Below the pieces are notes generated by a model, which saw only the letters and a list, made by a program, of their open reading frames with translations, had not been told where the DNA came from and made no database searches. From Bacteroidales bacterium (GTDB lineage Bacteria > Bacteroidota > Bacteroidia > Bacteroidales > PUMT01): a DNA stretch of 38,367 nucleotides. A program made the translations under genes and the position numbers. Shown in pieces: positions 8,660 to 16,838 of this stretch; within the stretch, counting starts at the first letter, position 1; each line of letters starts with the position of its first letter. The DNA is taken from the NCBI GenBank assembly GCA_007125955.1, contig SLCF01000101.1, forward strand, positions 1-38,367. The letters run 5' to 3'.

Positions 8660-9961
8660 TCAGTTGTCCAAATTATTCAATGATCTTAATGCCGCTTTCA
8701 CTGTTTTTTCGATATCCTCATCTGAGTGAGCGGTGGATATGAAAACTGCCTCAAACTGTGAAGGAGCTATGTATATACCGTTTTCAAGCATATGACGGAA
8801 GAACGCGGCATATCTGGCTGTATCGGACTTAACTGACTGAGAATGTGAATCGACTTTGTCAGCTTCAGTAAAAAACATTGTAAGCAGTGAGCCCACGCGG
8901 TTAATTAATGCCGGGACACCTGTTTTTTCGATATTTTCCCTTAACCCTTTTTCCAGCATCGCCCCCTTTTTATCCAGTTCCTGGTAAAAGTTGTCCGTTT
9001 CATCAATTATCCTCAATGTCTCCGTCCCGGCAGCCATGGCAACCGGATTGCCTGAAAGGGTGCCGGCCTGGTAAACAGGACCTGCGGGAGCCAGCATCTC
9101 CATAATATCCTTCCTCCCGCCATAAGCACCGACAGGCAGGCCGCCTCCGATAATTTTCCCGAAGATGGTAATATCGGGTGTAATGCCGTAATATTCCTGT
9201 GCGCCTCCTCTTGCAAGACGGAACCCCGAAATTACTTCATCGAATATCAGCAGTGAACCGTATTTTAATGTTAATTCACGCAGCCCCTCAAGGAATCCGG
9301 GATTTGGCAGAATAACCCCCATATTTGCAGGTACAGGTTCCACTATTATAGCAGCAATATTTTCCCCCTTTTGCCTGAATATATCCTCAACCGCGGAAAG
9401 ATCATTATATTGGGCAATCAGGGTGTCTTTAGCCGTTCCCTTTGTTACACCCGGACTGTCGGGATTGCCCAGGGTAAGGGCTCCCGATCCGGCCTTTATC
9501 AGGAGGCTGTCTGCATGACCATGGTAGCATCCTTCAAATTTCACAACCAGTTCCCGCCCGGTGTAACCTCTTGCCAGGCGAAGTGCACTTAATGTTGCTT
9601 CAGTGCCGGAATTGACCATCCTTACCAGTTCAACCGAAGGCACCATCTTCTTTACCAGCTCGGCTAGTTCCGTTTCAGCTACTGTTGGCGCTCCGTAACT
9701 GGTGCCTTTCCCTGCAGCCTTCCTTACCGCCTCAACAACCCTTTGATCAGCATGGCCCAGTATCATTGGCCCCCATGAACCGACATAATCAATATATTCA
9801 TTCCCGTCAATATCAGTTACTAAAGATCTCTTTGCTTTATCTATAAAAAGCGGATGCATTTGAACGCTTTTAAATGCCCGTGCCGGGGAATTGACCCCTC
9901 CCGGAATACTTTCCTGGGCACGCCTGAATTCCGAATTGCTCTTTTGGGTATTTAACTTCAT
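8660..9961 (-). CDS. hemL: Glutamate-1-semialdehyde 2,1-aminomutase
   Basis: The 433-aa PLP enzyme converts glutamate-1-semialdehyde to 5-aminolevulinate, the second step of the C5 pathway. Evidence includes [12 protein letters not shown] near the N-terminus, the substrate loop [18 protein letters not shown], the PLP-binding DEVISGFR (241-248) and the Schiff-base lysine in [19 protein letters not shown] (Lys269). The family is a class-III aminotransferase dimer. Unlike its neighbours it is separated from the upstream gene, hemB, by 196 bp that contain a promoter-like box and a hairpin. It may therefore have its own transcriptional control. Confidence 0.96.
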   Translation of the reverse strand: MKLNTQKSNSEFRRAQESIPGGVNSPARAFKSVQMHPLFIDKAKRSLVTDIDGNEYIDYVGSWGPMILGHADQRVVEAVRKAAGKGTSYGAPTVAETELAELVKKMVPSVELVRMVNSGTEATLSALRLARGYTGRELVVKFEGCYHGHADSLLIKAGSGALTLGNPDSPGVTKGTAKDTLIAQYNDLSAVEDIFRQKGENIAAIIVEPVPANMGVILPNPGFLEGLRELTLKYGSLLIFDEVISGFRLARGGAQEYYGITPDITIFGKIIGGGLPVGAYGGRKDIMEMLAPAGPVYQAGTLSGNPVAMAAGTETLRIIDETDNFYQELDKKGAMLEKGLRENIEKTGVPALINRVGSLLTMFFTEADKVDSHSQSVKSDTARYAAFFRHMLENGIYIAPSQFEAVFISTAHSDEDIEKTVKAALRSLNNLDN

Positions 9962-10009
9962 AAACTATAATTATCTTCTGTTTAACAATATGTCTCAATT
10001 TCGATGAAA

Positions 10010-10044
10010 CCCCATTGAATTTTTGAATAATTATTCAGATGGGG
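10010..10044 (-). promoter_or_regulatory. Hairpin in the hemB-hemL gap, possible attenuator or terminator
   Basis: The arms CCCCAT+TGAAT (10010-10020) and ATTCA+ATGGGG (10033-10044, one bulged G) form an 11-bp stem with a 12-nt loop. On the minus-strand RNA the hairpin is followed by only a short U run (GUUUC). It sits after hemB and upstream of hemL, so it could reduce read-through from hemB or act within a hemL leader. The central TGAATAATTATTCA is itself a 14-nt palindrome. Confidence 0.45.
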
Positions 10045-10078
10045 GGCTAACAAGCAGTACCGGTTAAGATCATAACCA

Positions 10079-10086
10079 CAAAGTTA
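10079..10086 (-). promoter_or_regulatory. Putative sigma-ABfr -7 box upstream of hemL
   Basis: TAACTTTG on the minus strand matches TAnnTTTG exactly. No good -33 TTTG lies 19-21 nt upstream. If used, it gives a leader of about 110 nt containing the hairpin at 10010-10044. Confidence 0.35.
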
Positions 10087-10157
10087 TAAAAACGATAAGA
10101 CAGTTACGGGTTTCATAACTAATATCCAAACATCTATATTAAAAGCCTTTATTTAGC

Positions 10158-11129
10158 CTAATGTAGCCGGGAAGCTATTTCTGCTGCATGATATGTTATT
10201 ATAATGTCTGCTCCCGCTCTTTTTATTGATGTCAGTATTTCCCGGACAAGCCTTTCTTCATCAGCCCATCCTTTTGCTGCAGCAGCTTTCACCATGGAGA
10301 ACTCCCCGCTGACATTGTAAGCTGCAACCGGGATATTAAACTCATCTTTGGCCCGGCTTACAATATCGAGGTATGCCAATGCCGGCTTTATCATCACTAT
10401 ATCCGCACCTTCTTCAATGTCAAGCGCAATTTCCCGCATAGCTTCATCTGAGTTTGCACTGTTCATCTGGTAAGATGAACGGTCGCCGAAACCGGGCGAA
10501 CTCCCGGCAGCATCCCTGAAAGGGCCGTAAAATGCGGATGCAAACTTAGCTGAGTAAGACATAATGGGAAGATCAGGGAACCCCTTAACATCCAGCTCTT
10601 CGCGTATGCGTCCGACGCGGCCGTCCATCATATCGCTTGGTGCAACCATGTCAACACCTGCCCTGGCAAAAGAAACAGACTGTTTCGCCAGGGTTTCAAG
10701 TGTCAGGTCATTATCCACGTCGCCATCGACAATTGTACCGCAGTGACCATGAGTAGTGTATTCACAATTGCAGATATCAGCTATCAGAAAAATAGCGGGC
10801 AACTCTTTTTTAATTGACCTGACGGCTTTTTGCACTATTGAATCATCGCTTGCTGCAACAAGGCCTGTTTCATCCTTTTTGTCGGGGATGCCGAAAAGCA
10901 ATACAGCTTTAATTCCAATATCATAAAGTCTTTTGCATTCCTTTACAACATTGTCAACTGACATCTGGTAGTTGCCCGGCATGGATTGCACCTCTCTTCT
11001 GACCCCTGATCCATGGCATACAAAAAGAGGCATAACAAGATCGTTAACAGAGATTGCTGTTTCTTCAACCATTTTCCTTAAAACAGGGTTTTTCCTGAGC
11101 CTTCTCAAACGTGTATAGGGAAATGTCAT
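10158..11129 (-). CDS. hemB: 5-Aminolevulinate dehydratase (porphobilinogen synthase)
   Basis: The 323-aa enzyme condenses two 5-aminolevulinate molecules to porphobilinogen. The two active-site lysines are Lys195 (YSAKFASAFYGPFRDAA) and Lys248 (MIKPALAYLD). The zinc-binding cysteine triad is present as DICNCEYTTHGHCG (Cys120, Cys122, Cys130), so this is the Zn-dependent class and not the Mg-type with Asp/Ala at these positions. The N-terminal arm RLRRLRKNPVLRKMV is typical. It starts 5 nt after the hemD stop and so belongs to the hemACDB transcription unit. Confidence 0.96.
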   Translation of the reverse strand: MTFPYTRLRRLRKNPVLRKMVEETAISVNDLVMPLFVCHGSGVRREVQSMPGNYQMSVDNVVKECKRLYDIGIKAVLLFGIPDKKDETGLVAASDDSIVQKAVRSIKKELPAIFLIADICNCEYTTHGHCGTIVDGDVDNDLTLETLAKQSVSFARAGVDMVAPSDMMDGRVGRIREELDVKGFPDLPIMSYSAKFASAFYGPFRDAAGSSPGFGDRSSYQMNSANSDEAMREIALDIEEGADIVMIKPALAYLDIVSRAKDEFNIPVAAYNVSGEFSMVKAAAAKGWADEERLVREILTSIKRAGADIIITYHAAEIASRLH

Positions 11130-11134
11130 AATAA

Positions 11135-11902
11135 TTATTGTTTTTTGTAATACATGGCAATTTCTTTTGCAAGCCCCTCATAAGTTGACTCCCCGGCCTT
11201 CACTAAACAGATGAAACCGCATTTTTCTGCTGCTTCAGCCGTAGAACCGCCGATACAGGCAGACCTGGGTGATAATTCCCAATTTAAAGACCGCATCATA
11301 GCGGCAAAATTGTAAACACCAGAAGCACTTGTAAATAAAACCATATCATATTTATCTTTCTTCACCAGATTCATTGGAGCAGTATCAATATTTTCAGGTT
11401 TTTCTGTTTTATAAACATTGATGCGTGTAACACTTGCAACATCTGACAACTCATTTTCCATGTAACCGGGTGCCAGATTCCCCAGCGGAAGCAAAACATT
11501 TGTATTTTGCAGACTTTCCATACTTTTCAGTTCCTTTGCCAGTTCTTCCTTGTTCTTTGCAAGAGAGGTGTGCATAGGTTTTATGCCGTTTTTCTCAAGT
11601 TGAGCTGTTGTCTTCTCCCCTATTGAAGCAATTTTTATATTCACGGGCAAAATAACCGAACCGGTTTCACTTTTTAAAATGTCCAGAAAAAAGTTCACCC
11701 CGTTTGCACTTGTAAAAACTATCCACCTGAACTTTTCAAGTTCCCTGACAGCCTTTAACACAGGTGCTTTATCATCTGCTTCTACTATCCTTGTCATTGG
11801 GAAATCAACGACTCTCGCACCCATTTTGTTGAAAATATTCCTTATTTCCTTCAACCTGTGTATGCTGACAGTAGAGATAAATATTTTCCCATCCAGACTC
11901 AT
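11135..11902 (-). CDS. hemD: Uroporphyrinogen III synthase
   Basis: The 255-aa protein closes and inverts ring D of hydroxymethylbilane to make uroporphyrinogen III. The family is poorly conserved. Visible marks are the two-lobed alpha/beta layout, 'FRWIVFTSANGVNFF' near 77-91, 'IASIGEKTTAQLEKNG' in the middle and 'YDMVLFTSASGVYNF ... ACIGGSTAEAAEKCG' in the second half. These are the T-S-x-x-x-V and G-x-x-T-A elements that line the HemD cleft. Position between hemC and hemB is strong contextual support. The start ATG overlaps the hemC stop by 4 nt (ATGA). Confidence 0.88.
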   Translation of the reverse strand: MSLDGKIFISTVSIHRLKEIRNIFNKMGARVVDFPMTRIVEADDKAPVLKAVRELEKFRWIVFTSANGVNFFLDILKSETGSVILPVNIKIASIGEKTTAQLEKNGIKPMHTSLAKNKEELAKELKSMESLQNTNVLLPLGNLAPGYMENELSDVASVTRINVYKTEKPENIDTAPMNLVKKDKYDMVLFTSASGVYNFAAMMRSLNWELSPRSACIGGSTAEAAEKCGFICLVKAGESTYEGLAKEIAMYYKKQ

Positions 11903-12837
11903 TTGCCGTTCATATTTCTTATCTCTCTTATTATTTCTGATGCACCCCTGTCCAGAAAGTCCTTTGCAAGCATTAAAGCAATATTCACAGCATCACCGGC
12001 CTCCCCCATCCTGGAATCTTTTATGACAACCGACCCGTCAATATTCGAGACAAAACCTGATATTTTGTAGATGCCGTTTTCAGTTTCTGAAAAACATCCA
12101 ATCGGTATCTGGCATCCCCCCTCAAGTGTCCGCAAATAGGCTCTTTCAGCTTTAACTGCAACAAATGTGGGGGTATGGGTGACCTGTGACACAAAGGCTT
12201 CGGTTGCAGCATCGCTTTCCCTTATCTCCATTGCAACAGCTCCCTGCGCCACAGCAGGCATCATTATTTCCGGGTCAAGTAGTTGAGAGATCCTGCCATC
12301 GTGACCAGACCTTTGCAAACCGGCTGCGGCCATAACCATTGCAGTACAATGGCCGTTCTCCATTTTGTTCAGCCGCGTATCCACATTCCCACGTATATCT
12401 GTTATCCTGAAGCCCTTTTTCAGACTTAAAAGCCGGGCCCTCCGGCGCAAACTGGATGTAGCCAGCACATCGGTTTCATCAAGCTGCTCGATTTTTTTCC
12501 CTTTTAAACTTACAAGGGCATCCCTTACCTCTCCCCGCTTAAGGACACCTCCCAGCTTCAGTCCGCCGGGAAGCAGAGTCGGGAGATCTTTCAGGCTGTG
12601 AACGGCAATATCGGTCTCCCCTTTTAACAGGGAGTGCTCAAGCTCCTTTGTGAAAAGTCCCTTATCCCCGATTTTTGACAAAGCTATGTCAAGTATTTTA
12701 TCTCCCTTTGTTTTGACAGTTACTATTTCAAATTCCTTCCCTGGAAAAGTTCTGCAAAGTTCCTCTCTAACCATGTTTGCCTGGTAAAGAGCAAGCCGGC
12801 TCCCGCGTGTTGCTATTCTGACGATATCTTTACCCAT
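11899..12837 (-). CDS. hemC: Hydroxymethylbilane synthase (porphobilinogen deaminase)
   Basis: At 312 aa it has the normal family length. It polymerises four porphobilinogens on a dipyrromethane cofactor attached to Cys242 in LEGGCQIPIG. Other signatures are RIATRGSRLALYQA at the N-terminus, DIAVHSLKDLPT (76-87) with the catalytic Asp of SLKD, and the arginine-rich ATSSLRRRARLL and IRGNVDTRLNK, which bind substrate carboxylates. It overlaps the 3' end of hemA by 8 nt and hemD by 4 nt, so tight translational coupling is expected. Confidence 0.96.
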   Translation of the reverse strand: MGKDIVRIATRGSRLALYQANMVREELCRTFPGKEFEIVTVKTKGDKILDIALSKIGDKGLFTKELEHSLLKGETDIAVHSLKDLPTLLPGGLKLGGVLKRGEVRDALVSLKGKKIEQLDETDVLATSSLRRRARLLSLKKGFRITDIRGNVDTRLNKMENGHCTAMVMAAAGLQRSGHDGRISQLLDPEIMMPAVAQGAVAMEIRESDAATEAFVSQVTHTPTFVAVKAERAYLRTLEGGCQIPIGCFSETENGIYKISGFVSNIDGSVVIKDSRMGEAGDAVNIALMLAKDFLDRGASEIIREIRNMNGK

Positions 12838-14086
12838 CCTGCCGTAAGAAATTATTTATAGCTTCAATATGGTCTCTGTTTTTCCCGTTGGATGTAAGCT
12901 CTTTTAACCTTTTTATAAGATTCTTTGCATATTTTTCCGATAAATGTTTCGAGTACTGCTCAATTAATTCATTCTTCCCAATTTTGCGGCTTTTGACAAA
13001 ACTTTCAAGTTCCTTCTTCTGAATTCTTTTCACCTCATTTTTAATCAAATGAATTGTAGGTGCAAGGCTTTGAATATTCAGCCACTCACAAAACTCATTC
13101 TCCACCTCACTTATAATTGCCAGAGCATCATTTACCGAATCTTTACTCTGCTCCGAATTTATGCAGTTCACCTTTTTAAGTTTGTCAAAACCAAAATATT
13201 CTGCCCCTTCGATATTTTTCACCTCCTGGTCAATATTAGAAGGTGCGGAGATATCAACAAAAACCTGTTTTTTGCCTTTTCTTTTTCCCAGCGAGTTTTT
13301 TACCATATCAAATGTAACGATATGGTTTTCACAGGAAGTTGCTGCAACAACAAGGTCACACTGAGGCAAAAACTGATCTATTAAGTTCAACCCTATTGCT
13401 TTACCCGGATAGGTAGCACAAAGTTTCTCTGCATTCTGCAATGTCCGGTTTGCAACAATCAGTCCGGGGCTGCTTTTTTTTGTTATTCTTTGAAGAAAGA
13501 GATCCATAGTCTTTCCAGCCCCTATAACCATAATAGTTACGGAAGAAAGATCCCGGAAAATATTTTTGCACAGATTGGCTGAAGCATGTCCTATTGAAGA
13601 GACTCCTTTTCTGATATCTGTTTCGGAACGGACACGTTTACCCGCTTCAATGGCTTTTGTGAAGAGTCTTGATATTATGCAACCTGTTAACCTGTTTTTT
13701 TGTGCCAGATGGAACGCTTCCCTTACCTGTCCGATAATCTGGTCTTCCCCAAGAACAAGGGAATCAATACCTGAAGCCACCTTAAAAAGATGATGCACAG
13801 CGTCCTTTCCTGTATAAAAGTAAAATATGCCGTTTTTTTGTTCAGCTACATTGCAGTACCTTTTCAACTCCCCTGAAACTGTTCCATATATGCCATTTTC
13901 ATCTTCACCGCTTATGTTTAAATAAATCTCAGTTCGGTTGCAGGTAGACAAAACAACAATACCGTTCAGGTCAACCTTTGAAGAGATACGCCCTGCCAAA
14001 GCGGGGATGTCGTAATCCTTCAACACAAAAGGCTCTCTTTCTTCCTGTGAAGCTGACCTGTGGCTAATTCCTAGCAGTGCAATCAT
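12830..14086 (-). CDS. hemA: Glutamyl-tRNA reductase
   Basis: The 418-aa protein reduces glutamyl-tRNA(Glu) to glutamate-1-semialdehyde with NADPH, the committed step of the C5 heme pathway. The N-terminal catalytic domain shows GISHRSA (6-12) and the nucleophile Cys49 in STCNRTEIY. A central tRNA-reading region follows (VASGIDSLVLGEDQIIGQVREAF), then the NADPH-binding domain (IMVIGAGKTMDLFLQ; VANRTLQNAEKL) and the C-terminal helical dimerisation domain. It is the first gene of the heme cluster and is preceded by a 313-bp non-coding stretch, as expected for the main promoter. Confidence 0.96.
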   Translation of the reverse strand: MIALLGISHRSASQEEREPFVLKDYDIPALAGRISSKVDLNGIVVLSTCNRTEIYLNISGEDENGIYGTVSGELKRYCNVAEQKNGIFYFYTGKDAVHHLFKVASGIDSLVLGEDQIIGQVREAFHLAQKNRLTGCIISRLFTKAIEAGKRVRSETDIRKGVSSIGHASANLCKNIFRDLSSVTIMVIGAGKTMDLFLQRITKKSSPGLIVANRTLQNAEKLCATYPGKAIGLNLIDQFLPQCDLVVAATSCENHIVTFDMVKNSLGKRKGKKQVFVDISAPSNIDQEVKNIEGAEYFGFDKLKKVNCINSEQSKDSVNDALAIISEVENEFCEWLNIQSLAPTIHLIKNEVKRIQKKELESFVKSRKIGKNELIEQYSKHLSEKYAKNLIKRLKELTSNGKNRDHIEAINNFLRQDG

Positions 14087-14399
14087 ATAAGAAAACTGTA
14101 TTTACAGGCAAAACTGTGAATCTTTTTAAAGGGTAAACTTAAAAAATATATGGTAAAAAGTCAGCTGTTTAAGCAAAATAGCATTTATGTTATTAAATAC
14201 TTCTTTGCTTAATATTCAATTGCAATTGATATGAAATTGTATTCCCCGTACATAAAGTACAACCTTTTCAATGGAAACATACTCCTGATGATTGTCAAAT
14301 GATAAACCAAAAAAGTATTATTAATACGGTTTTCAAAGTTAAATTGAGTCCGTAAAGATTAAGATCAATTTAACCGGCAGTTGAGAGTCTTTTCGGAAG
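14087..14399 (-). promoter_or_regulatory. hemA upstream region with putative promoter
   Basis: No gene is seen in these 313 bp. On the minus strand TAACTTTG (14341-14334) matches the sigma-ABfr -7 box. A TTG lies 23 nt upstream (14367-14365), somewhat farther than the usual spacing. Use of this box would give a leader of about 240 nt, AT-rich and with only small palindromes. No known riboswitch was recognised. The 3' side abuts the stop of the peroxidase-related gene. Confidence 0.4.
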
Positions 14400-14960
14400 T
14401 TAATACCTGTAACCCTTGTCCGGATTGGCTTCAAGCGGAACATCCAGTGCAAGGACTATCCTGTTCACAAAATTGAAATAGGCAACTACCAGGGTGGCAT
14501 CAAGAATGGCACTGTCATCCAGTCCGGTATCGCGCAACGGTATGGTTATATCATTATCCTTTGCATTTCCCGGATCTATTGTCAGTTCACAGGCAAACCG
14601 GCAAAGCAGCTGTTCTCTCTGAGTCAATTCAACCATTTTATAATCCCTTCTCAGCAGCAGCACCTTCTCCTCATCTTTCCAGTAATGATTGAGGGCTCCG
14701 GCATGGTGTATCTGGCAATATTCACATCGATTGGCTGAAGAAACAACCACGGCCATCATTTCGCGCTCTGCACGCGACAATCCGGACTTTGAAAACATCA
14801 CCTCCATGTAAAGATCCATGTGCCTGACTATACTCTCCGGCCTCAGACTCTGGATGCAGTGAACCCCGGCAAGCTTTCCCCTTTTGTCTATCAGGTCATC
14901 GTATATCTCCTTAAGCCTCCCTGTAGCCTCATCGTAACTTTTTATCTTTATCCTTGCCAA
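14400..14960 (-). CDS. AhpD-like peroxidase-related protein
   Basis: The 186-aa protein carries the carboxymuconolactone-decarboxylase/AhpD motif at 74-89: S-S-A-N-R-C-E-Y-C-x-x-H-H with Cys79, Cys82 and His86. The helix before it (LSRAEREMMAVVVS) is also typical. It belongs to the 'uncharacterised peroxidase-related enzyme' group, which has AhpD-like folds with a CxxC redox pair. The start was set at TTG 14960 because a strong AGGAGG stands 5 nt upstream, MARIKIK follows, and no in-frame ATG gives a better N-terminus. It is divergent from the nitronate monooxygenase-like gene, and both may serve oxidative or nitro-compound stress. The physiological substrate is unknown. Confidence 0.85.
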   Translation of the reverse strand: MARIKIKSYDEATGRLKEIYDDLIDKRGKLAGVHCIQSLRPESIVRHMDLYMEVMFSKSGLSRAEREMMAVVVSSANRCEYCQIHHAGALNHYWKDEEKVLLLRRDYKMVELTQREQLLCRFACELTIDPGNAKDNDITIPLRDTGLDDSAILDATLVVAYFNFVNRIVLALDVPLEANPDKGYRY

Positions 14961-15053
14961 TATTTCCTCCTATTTTACGTTAATTAAAAAAACGGGGTTA
15001 AATACCGGGTAAAAATAAGAAAGTAAGTGATTTTTTCATACTTCCACAATTTT

Positions 15054-15089
15054 CCTGTCAGCCGGTTGATTTTATGTTAAACTGACAGG
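15054..15089. repeat. 8-bp inverted repeat between divergent genes
   Basis: CCTGTCAG (15054-15061) and CTGACAGG (15082-15089) are exact reverse complements 20 nt apart in the shared upstream region of the peroxidase-related and flavoenzyme genes. It has no U tract on either strand, so an operator is more likely than a terminator. The binding factor is unknown. Confidence 0.35.
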
Positions 15090-15194
15090 CATCTGCGATG
15101 ATAGCTGAAAAAACATCGTTATATTGAAAATTGTTCAAGTTATTAAGCCTACCTTTACCCGTTACTACATAAATTCTAACAGAGAAGGTAAGTT

Positions 15195-16337
15195 ATGAGA
15201 GAATTGAATATTGGAGGGTTGACCGCAAAGATTCCCATAATACAGGGCGGAATGGGAGTAGGTATTTCCTTATCGGGACTGGCATCGGCAGTTGCAAACC
15301 AGGGGGGAGTCGGGGTAATATCGGCTGCCGGACTGGGTTTTGTGCACCGGAATCCTGCCTTAAGCTACCTGGAAGCAAATATTGACGGACTGAAAGAGGA
15401 GATAAGAAAAGCGAAAGAGAAGACCAAAGGGTTAATTGGGGTAAACATAATGGTTGCAATGTCAAACTTTGCAGACCTTGTGCGAACCGCAATCTCGGAA
15501 AAAGCTGACATAATATTTGCCGGTGCGGGTCTGCCTATGCATCTTCCCGATTTTTTAACACCCGGCAGCAAGACAAAGCTGGTACCGATAGTTTCATCGG
15601 GAAGGGCCGCAAAGCTTATTTGCAACAAATGGACATCGGGTCATAACTACCTTCCCGATGCAATTGTGGTTGAAGGCCCGAAAGCGGGAGGACACCTTGG
15701 TTTTAAAAAAGAACAGATTGAAGATTCACACTACTCCCTGGAGGAGATTGTTCCCGAAGTTGTAAGGGAAGTAAGTTACTACGAAGAGAAATACGGCAGG
15801 GAGATCCCTGTGATTGCAGCAGGAGGCATATACAGCGGGAAGGATATGTTCAGTATAATGCAGAAAGGAGCAAAAGGAGTACAGCTCGGCACCAGGTTTG
15901 TTACAACTGAAGAGTGTGATGCATCAATAGACTTCAAAATGGCATATATCAACGCCACGGAAAAAGATATTGAAATAATCCAAAGTCCGGTAGGCATGCC
16001 CGGCAGAGCAATAAGGAACAATTTTATTGACAAGGTGAAAGAGGGATTGAAAATCCCTGTAAGATGCCCCTTTCACTGCATCAGAACATGTGATGTATCA
16101 AGCAGTCCGTACTGCATAATAACGGCTCTCTTCAACGCATACAAAGGCAAAATGGAAAAAGGATACGCCTTTGCAGGAAGCAATGCCCATATTGCCACCA
16201 AAATAACCACGGTAAAGGAGATATTCTCGGACCTGTCAGACGGTTTTCAGACAGCCGTGAACGAAGCACAGCAAAAAATTGACCGCTTCCTGTCAGATAA
16301 AGAGATACAGGACCGGATAAGCAGCGAGGAGAAATAA
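15195..16337 (+). CDS. Nitronate monooxygenase-type FMN flavoenzyme
   Basis: The 380-aa TIM-barrel protein of the 2-nitropropane dioxygenase/NMO family starts with an FMN-binding loop (IIQGGMGVGISLSGLASAVANQGGVGVIS). It then shows VEGPKAGGHLG with the conserved His of class-type NMOs, VIAAGGIYSGKDM, and GAKGVQLGTRFVTTEECDA for phosphate binding. The members closest to this sequence carry a cysteine cluster near the C-terminus: Cys291, Cys295, Cys299 and Cys307. The family also includes FabK-like enoyl-ACP reductases and NADH:quinone reductases, so 'nitronate monooxygenase' is the family name and not a proven activity. The ATG has a good AGAAGG ribosome-binding site 6 nt upstream. A decayed copy of its 3' end follows about 165 bp downstream. 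Confidence 0.85.
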   Translation: MRELNIGGLTAKIPIIQGGMGVGISLSGLASAVANQGGVGVISAAGLGFVHRNPALSYLEANIDGLKEEIRKAKEKTKGLIGVNIMVAMSNFADLVRTAISEKADIIFAGAGLPMHLPDFLTPGSKTKLVPIVSSGRAAKLICNKWTSGHNYLPDAIVVEGPKAGGHLGFKKEQIEDSHYSLEEIVPEVVREVSYYEEKYGREIPVIAAGGIYSGKDMFSIMQKGAKGVQLGTRFVTTEECDASIDFKMAYINATEKDIEIIQSPVGMPGRAIRNNFIDKVKEGLKIPVRCPFHCIRTCDVSSSPYCIITALFNAYKGKMEKGYAFAGSNAHIATKITTVKEIFSDLSDGFQTAVNEAQQKIDRFLSDKEIQDRISSEEK

Positions 16338-16437
16338 TTTTTGCTAAATCAAACCACAAAATTCCGCGCTCCGGCACAATGCCAAAGAACTGTTATCTCA
16401 TAAAAGCTGATCTGCCGGAGAAGTTACAATATTCAGG

Positions 16438-16617
16438 AAAATGATATGACACCCCTTGCCGGAACCGGCACAGGAAGAGACACCTTCGTGGAGGAGCCCG
16501 GATAATAACTACTCTTTTCAACCCATACAAAATCAAAATGGAAAAAGGATACACCTTTGCAAATCTAATGCCTGTCTTACCCCCAAAATAACCCGCGCAG
16601 AACAGATCTTCCCGGGG
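16438..16617 (+). pseudogene. Decayed duplicate of the flavoenzyme 3' end
   Basis: Positions 16502-16617 align with 16116-16230 of the upstream flavoenzyme gene. The first ~60 bases differ at only about eight positions by my hand count; similarity then falls, with one small gap. Read in the corresponding frame it gives IITTLFNPYKIKMEKGYTFA where the intact gene has IITALFNAYKGKMEKGYAFA, and it ends at a TAA after PVLPPK. The weaker stretch 16438-16501 may also belong, since an AAAAT anchor stands at nearly the same distance in both copies. No start or FMN domain is present. It is best read as a remnant of a tandem duplication or of a second, now deleted gene. Confidence 0.75.
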
Positions 16618-16838
16618 CGGTTAAAATTCATGTAACTTATTTTGATTGTAGAGAATAATCTCTTATTTTTATTGCTGAGCAAGATTTTCTCAGATACGGG
16701 TGTTATATAATTATCAGTTTGATATTTTGGGGTTGCATTGGTCTTATCGGATTTGAAACTATACCTGACCGGAATTTTGAACTTTATATTTTCTATTCAA
16801 AACATTTGCAATTAATCAACCAACCCAAATTTATACTT
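16618..16838. other. Upstream region of the exported sugar-oxidation cassette
   Basis: This is AT-rich non-coding sequence between the flavoenzyme remnant and the TIM-barrel gene. No perfect TAnnTTTG box was found; TATTTTG-like near-misses occur around 16637-16645 and 16722-16729. The main promoter of the cassette should be in this stretch. Confidence 0.35.

Noticed and set aside
9013-9216. Reading frames antisense or out of frame within hemL and other heme genes
   Set aside because: They lie inside strongly conserved coding sequence in another frame and show no family features.
16451-16475. TGCCGG/CCGGCA palindrome as a terminator of the flavoenzyme gene
   Set aside because: The loop would be two bases and no U tract follows; it lies in the weakly similar part of the decayed copy.
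16719-16838. TTG-initiated upstream extension of the TIM-barrel lipoprotein
   Set aside because: The extension would place 40 residues before a good signal peptide; ATG 16839 is the natural start.
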